NCBI RefSeq assembly: GCF_014203545.1
Contig: NZ_JACHJG010000005.1
Coordinates: forward strand, 445,726-509,725
DNA: 64,000 bases
Direction: 5' to 3'
From: Streptomyces netropsis
Lineage (GTDB): Bacteria; Actinomycetota; Actinomycetes; Streptomycetales; Streptomycetaceae
Part shown: positions 61,170 to 64,000 of the stretch, one piece after another
Layout of the letters: each line of letters opens with the position of its first letter
How positions within the stretch are numbered: position 1 is the stretch's first letter
Position numbers and translations under genes: made by a program
Notes under the pieces: model-generated
Seen by the model: only the letters and a program-made list of their open reading frames with translations
Told to the model about the DNA's origin: nothing
Databases searched by the model: none

Positions 61170-61198
61170 AGGAGACCGGTTCGGACGCGCTCTGTCAA
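61170..61198 (-). promoter_or_regulatory. Promoter of the cysteine leader / dioxygenase transcript
   Basis: On the minus strand TTGACA (61198-61193), 17 bp, TCTCCT (61175-61170). The -35 is a perfect consensus; the -10 is weak. Transcription would start at or next to the leader ATG. Confidence 0.55.
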
Positions 61199-61212
61199 CC
61201 ACGTGTCTGGTT

Positions 61213-61233
61213 TGAGGTAAATCTTTCACCTCA
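61213..61233. promoter_or_regulatory. 21-bp dyad upstream of cysteine leader promoter
   Basis: TGAGGTAAATCTTTCACCTC with a final A: 6-bp arms TGAGGT/ACCTCA around 9 nt, 15 bp upstream of the minus-strand -35. A regulator-binding site is possible. Confidence 0.35.
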
Positions 61234-61485
61234 TCCGGTTACTGTGCGCGATGAAAGGTTTGTGGGGATGGGGTCGCGGACAGGTGGCGCTCCGACCGGT
61301 TCCGTAAACATCGTTCGGCCGGAGCGGTGCAACGGGATGGGCGCGAGTGTCGTCCTCTTTTGAAAGAGAGAGACGGGATGACTGCGGCAGGCGGGTGGAA
61401 GTGTCCAGTCTTGTGACATTTTGGCCACTTTCCGCTTAGCCTTGGTTCCGCAGAGTGAATATGGGGCCCAATAGCAGATCTCGGC

Positions 61486-61515
61486 TTGACTGGCCTGGAT
61501 CGGCACACTTGTAAT
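61486..61515 (+). promoter_or_regulatory. whiB promoter candidate
   Basis: TTGACT (61486-61491), 18 bp, TGTAAT (61510-61515), 73 bp before the whiB start. A fair match to vegetative promoters. whiB is known to be developmentally controlled, so further regulator sites may be present that I cannot define by eye. Confidence 0.6.
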
Positions 61516-61588
61516 TTCACTCGTGTCGTTCTGCCGCACCCGATGGCGGCAGCACCACGGGGACGCAAATGACAGACGAGGGGCGCAC

Positions 61589-61852
61589 ATGACCGAGCTG
61601 TTCCAGCAACTGCTGGTCGAGGAGGCGGACGAGGAGCTCGGCTGGCAGGAGCGCGCGTTGTGCGCCCAGACCGATCCTGAGTCCTTCTTCCCCGAAAAGG
61701 GCGGATCCACGCGAGAGGCGAAGAAAGTCTGCCTCGCCTGTGAAGTCCGTTCCGAGTGCCTTGAATACGCCCTTGCGAACGACGAACGCTTCGGTATTTG
61801 GGGCGGTTTGTCCGAGCGTGAGCGCCGCCGCCTGAAGAAGGCCGCGGTCTGA
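61589..61852 (+). CDS. whiB: WhiB, iron-sulfur sporulation regulator
   Basis: An 87-aa Wbl protein that together with WhiA controls the start of sporulation septation. Four [4Fe-4S] ligands: C25, C48, C51, C57 (LCAQTDPESFFPEKGGSTRE, VCLACEVRSEC). The turn FGIWGGL precedes a basic C-terminus, ERERRRLKKAAV, for DNA or sigma contact. The N-terminus MTELFQQLLVEEADEELGWQ is nearly the sequence I remember for S. coelicolor WhiB, so this is the orthologue rather than another Wbl paralogue. ATG 61589; a GAGGGG lies just upstream (spacing about 5 nt). Confidence 0.97.
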   Translation: MTELFQQLLVEEADEELGWQERALCAQTDPESFFPEKGGSTREAKKVCLACEVRSECLEYALANDERFGIWGGLSERERRRLKKAAV

Positions 61853-62223
61853 GGCACCAGAGCCGACGGGGCCCTCGGGCCCGAGAGCTTCAGCCACCCG
61901 TCCCGGGCCCCGCCCCCGACGCGTGTTCCGCCGCCGGGACCCGGCGCGCGACCTGACGATATGTCTTATCCAGGGCCCGCTCGACGGGCTGACGGACAGT
62001 CCGGCCCGCACATCTCCGTGGCGCTGTCCATGTCCAGGCCATCCCCGACGGTCCGCCCTCTGCGCCCGCCCGCAGGAGGCGGACCGCATGCGTGCGCAGC
62101 CATTAGTGTGGGGGCCCGTCCGCGACGTACCGACGCCCCACAGGGGCGCTCACGTCCAGCGCAGTCCAGCACAGCGTCTTCCGGGGGCGACCCCCGGACC
62201 CCGGCCGGAGGGCCCGTACCCCG
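61853..62223. other. 371-bp intergenic region between whiB and glycosyltransferase gene
   Basis: Contains short GC hairpins (e.g. CCGGGGGCGACCCCCGG, 62181-62197), and GGAGGG at 62207-62212 serving the next gene. No convincing promoter consensus or gene is seen. Confidence 0.5.
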
Positions 62224-64000
62224 ATGTCCGTGCACAGCAATACGGCGGCCCCCTACCCGGCTGCCTCGTTCGACCAGCCCGCCGGCCCCCCGGCGTTCCC
62301 CCGCCACGTCGTCACCGCCGTGCTCGTCGCCCACGACGGCGCCCGCTGGCTGCCCGACGCCCTCGCCGGACTGCTCGGCCAGGAACGGCCCGTGCAGAAC
62401 GCGGTCGCCGCCGACACCGGCAGCGCCGACGACTCCGCCCGGCTGCTCACCGACGCCCTCGGCGCGGACCGCGTCCTGCACCTCGCCCGCCGCGCGGGCT
62501 TCGGCACCGCCGTCGACGAGGCGGTCCGCGCGGCCCCCGCACCCACCACCGACGAGCTGCCGTACCTCAAGAGCTCCAGCGGCTGGGACCCCGTCAGCCG
62601 CACCTGGCGCGACGACGCCTACGACGCGTACGGCCGGGACGACACGCCGCACCGTGACCGCGACCTCGAACCCGTCCACTGGCTGTGGCTGCTGCACGAC
62701 GACTGCGCACCCGAACCCGGCGCCCTCCACGAACTGCTGCGCGTCGCCGAGTCCGAACCCCACGCCGCCGTCATCGGCCCCAAGCTGCGCAGCTGGTACG
62801 ACCGCAGGCAGCTGCTGGAGGTCGGCGTCTCCATCGCCCGCAGCGGCCGCCGCTGGACCGGCCTGGAGCGCCGCGAACAGGACCAGGGACAGCACGACCA
62901 GGTACGGCCCGTGCTGTCGGTGTCCACCGCCGGCATGCTCGTCCGCCGCGACGTCTTCGAACAGCTCGGCGGCTTCGACCCGCGGCTGCCCCTCATGCGC
63001 GACGACGTCGACCTGTGCTGGCGCGCCCACGCCGCCGGCCACCGGGTCGTCGTCGCGCCCGACGCCGTGCTCCGGCACGCCGAGGCCGCCGCCCGCGAGC
63101 GCCGCCCCGTCGACTGCGCCGGCCGCAAGGCCGCGGGCCCGCACCGCGTCGACAAGGCCGGCGCCGTCTACACCCTGCTCGCCAACACCCGCGGCGCGCT
63201 GCTGCCCTACGTCATGCTCCGGCTCGTCCTCGGCACCCTGCTGCGCACCCTCGCCTACCTCGTCGGCAAGGTCCCCGGCCAGGCGCTGGACGAGTTCACC
63301 GGCCTCGTCGGCACCCTGCTGCGCCCCGGCCGGATCCGCGCGGCCCGCAAACGGCGCGGCACACCGGCCGTCGCCGGGAGCGAGCTGCGGCACCTCTTCC
63401 CGCCGCCCGGCGCGACCGTCCGCGCCACCGTGGAGCAGGTCGCGAGCAACTTCGGCGGCGCCTCGGAGGCCGAACTCTCCTCCGCCGGCCGGCACGGCGC
63501 CGTCGAGTCCGGGCCCGGCGGTGACGACGCCGACTTCCTGGAGGTCGAACAGTTCGCCCGGCTCAAGCGCGTCGCGCGCAAACCCGGGCCCGTCCTCTTC
63601 GCCCTGCTGCTGCTCGTCTCCGTCGTCGCCTGCCGGGGCCTGTTCGGCGGCGGCGCCCTGTCCGGCGGCGCGCTGCTGCCCGCACCCGACACCGTCTCCG
63701 CCCTGTGGGCGCGCTACACCGACGACTGGCACCCGGTCGGTGTGGGCACCACCGGCAGCGCGCCCCCCTACCTGGCGATCCTCGCGGGGCTGGCCACGCT
63801 CTTCCTCGGCTCCACGTCCTTCACGCTCACCCTGCTGCTCGTCTGCTCGGTGCCGCTCGCCGGACTCACCGCCTACTTCGCCTCCCGCCCGCTCGTCGAC
63901 TCCCGGCTGCTGCGGGCCTGGGCGAGCGTCGCGTACGCCTTCCTGCCCGCCGCCACCGGCGCTCTGGCCACCGGCAGACTGGGCACCGCCGTCCTCGCGG
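62224..64000 (+). CDS. Large family 2 glycosyltransferase with membrane domain, C-terminus beyond window
   Basis: The frame is open from ATG 62224 to the window end, 592 codons. The N-terminal GT-A domain (about residues 25-330) starts VVTAVLVAHDGARWLPDALA, with WLWLLHDDCAPEPGALHELL as the DxD-like metal motif, GGFDPRLPLMRDDVDLCWRA as the acceptor/base region. From about residue 455 hydrophobic segments begin (PVLFALLLLVSVVACRGLF, PYLAILAGLATLFLGSTSF, LTLLLVCSVPLAGL). The spacer between is Arg/Gly-rich. Large two-part actinobacterial glycosyltransferases of this kind build cell-wall glycans. Total size and C-terminal domain are unknown. Confidence 0.9.
   Translation, partial: MSVHSNTAAPYPAASFDQPAGPPAFPRHVVTAVLVAHDGARWLPDALAGLLGQERPVQNAVAADTGSADDSARLLTDALGADRVLHLARRAGFGTAVDEAVRAAPAPTTDELPYLKSSSGWDPVSRTWRDDAYDAYGRDDTPHRDRDLEPVHWLWLLHDDCAPEPGALHELLRVAESEPHAAVIGPKLRSWYDRRQLLEVGVSIARSGRRWTGLERREQDQGQHDQVRPVLSVSTAGMLVRRDVFEQLGGFDPRLPLMRDDVDLCWRAHAAGHRVVVAPDAVLRHAEAAARERRPVDCAGRKAAGPHRVDKAGAVYTLLANTRGALLPYVMLRLVLGTLLRTLAYLVGKVPGQALDEFTGLVGTLLRPGRIRAARKRRGTPAVAGSELRHLFPPPGATVRATVEQVASNFGGASEAELSSAGRHGAVESGPGGDDADFLEVEQFARLKRVARKPGPVLFALLLLVSVVACRGLFGGGALSGGALLPAPDTVSALWARYTDDWHPVGVGTTGSAPPYLAILAGLATLFLGSTSFTLTLLLVCSVPLAGLTAYFASRPLVDSRLLRAWASVAYAFLPAATGALATGRLGTAVLA

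Larger units (their letters stand above)
60952..61588. promoter_or_regulatory. Divergent regulatory region of cysteine dioxygenase and whiB
   Basis: This 637-bp region holds the cysteine-leader ORF (61076-61162) with its promoter (61170-61198), an inverted repeat TGAGGT-N9-ACCTCA (61213-61233), and the whiB promoter (61486-61515). The part from 61200 to 61520 is AT-richer than the coding DNA. Short hairpins such as CTCTTTTGAAAGAG lie near 61355. No other gene is seen. Confidence 0.7.

Overview
The window is a 64-kb piece of a very GC-rich actinomycete chromosome, almost certainly Streptomyces. GTG, TTG and ATG starts, strong G/C third-position bias, the sporulation regulator WhiB, F420 biosynthesis genes, a SigB/SigF-type sigma factor with its partner-switching proteins, and sortase-type surface proteins all fit. 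The gene order (thiolase, cystathionine beta-synthase, hut genes, sigma factor, purK-purE, LytR-CpsA-Psr genes, nucleotidyltransferase, fbiB-fbiA, cysteine dioxygenase, whiB) agrees with the S. coelicolor hut-to-whiB segment as I remember it, so most of this is core chromosome.

Layout. 1-11.2 kb: thiolase (cut by the window edge), a secreted SGNH esterase, cystathionine beta-synthase, a MatB-like acyl-CoA synthetase, an RpiR regulator, a secreted PAF-acetylhydrolase-like lipase, and a PLP-dependent decarboxylase. 11.4-17.1 kb: a tight histidine-utilisation operon (hutU, M20 amidohydrolase, hutF, hutI) behind a promoter carrying a palindrome in its spacer. 17.1-20.4 kb: an F420-type enzyme divergent from a MerR regulator, then a sigma factor / STAS antagonist / HATPase anti-sigma module. 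20.6-25.3 kb: four coupled genes for exported proteins, two ending in sortase-like signals (LPxTG and LAxTG). 25.3-33 kb: POT peptide transporter, two-component system, GtrA protein, purK-purE-dipeptidase. 33-38.1 kb: an accessory island of lower GC with a LysE exporter, a three-gene SIS-isomerase / SDR / aminotransferase cassette and a decayed IS5-family element that abuts the stop codon of the UDP-glucose dehydrogenase gene. 38.1-57.7 kb: cell-envelope region with five LCP (LytR-CpsA-Psr) ligase genes, a glycosyltransferase, a PGRP-type amidase and an NDP-sugar pyrophosphorylase, interspersed with acyl-CoA dehydrogenase, thioesterase, TIGR03089 and DNA glycosylase genes. 57.9-64 kb: fbiB-fbiA, cysteine dioxygenase with a Cys-rich leader peptide, whiB, and a large glycosyltransferase cut by the window end.

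How it fits together. The hut operon should convert urocanate to glutamate by the formylglutamate route. FbiA/FbiB make F420, which the Ddn-like protein at 17 kb probably uses. LCP proteins attach polymers built from nucleotide sugars to peptidoglycan. The most interesting regulatory feature is a probably leaderless 28-codon ORF with four Cys codons near its end, immediately upstream of cysteine dioxygenase, which looks like a cysteine-responsive attenuator. Dispersed palindromes with a CCGTCCGGCGCTTGAGGAC core sit at gene ends, including a 32-bp-period tandem array, and a 460-bp GGCGGG-cored array fills one convergent intergenic gap.
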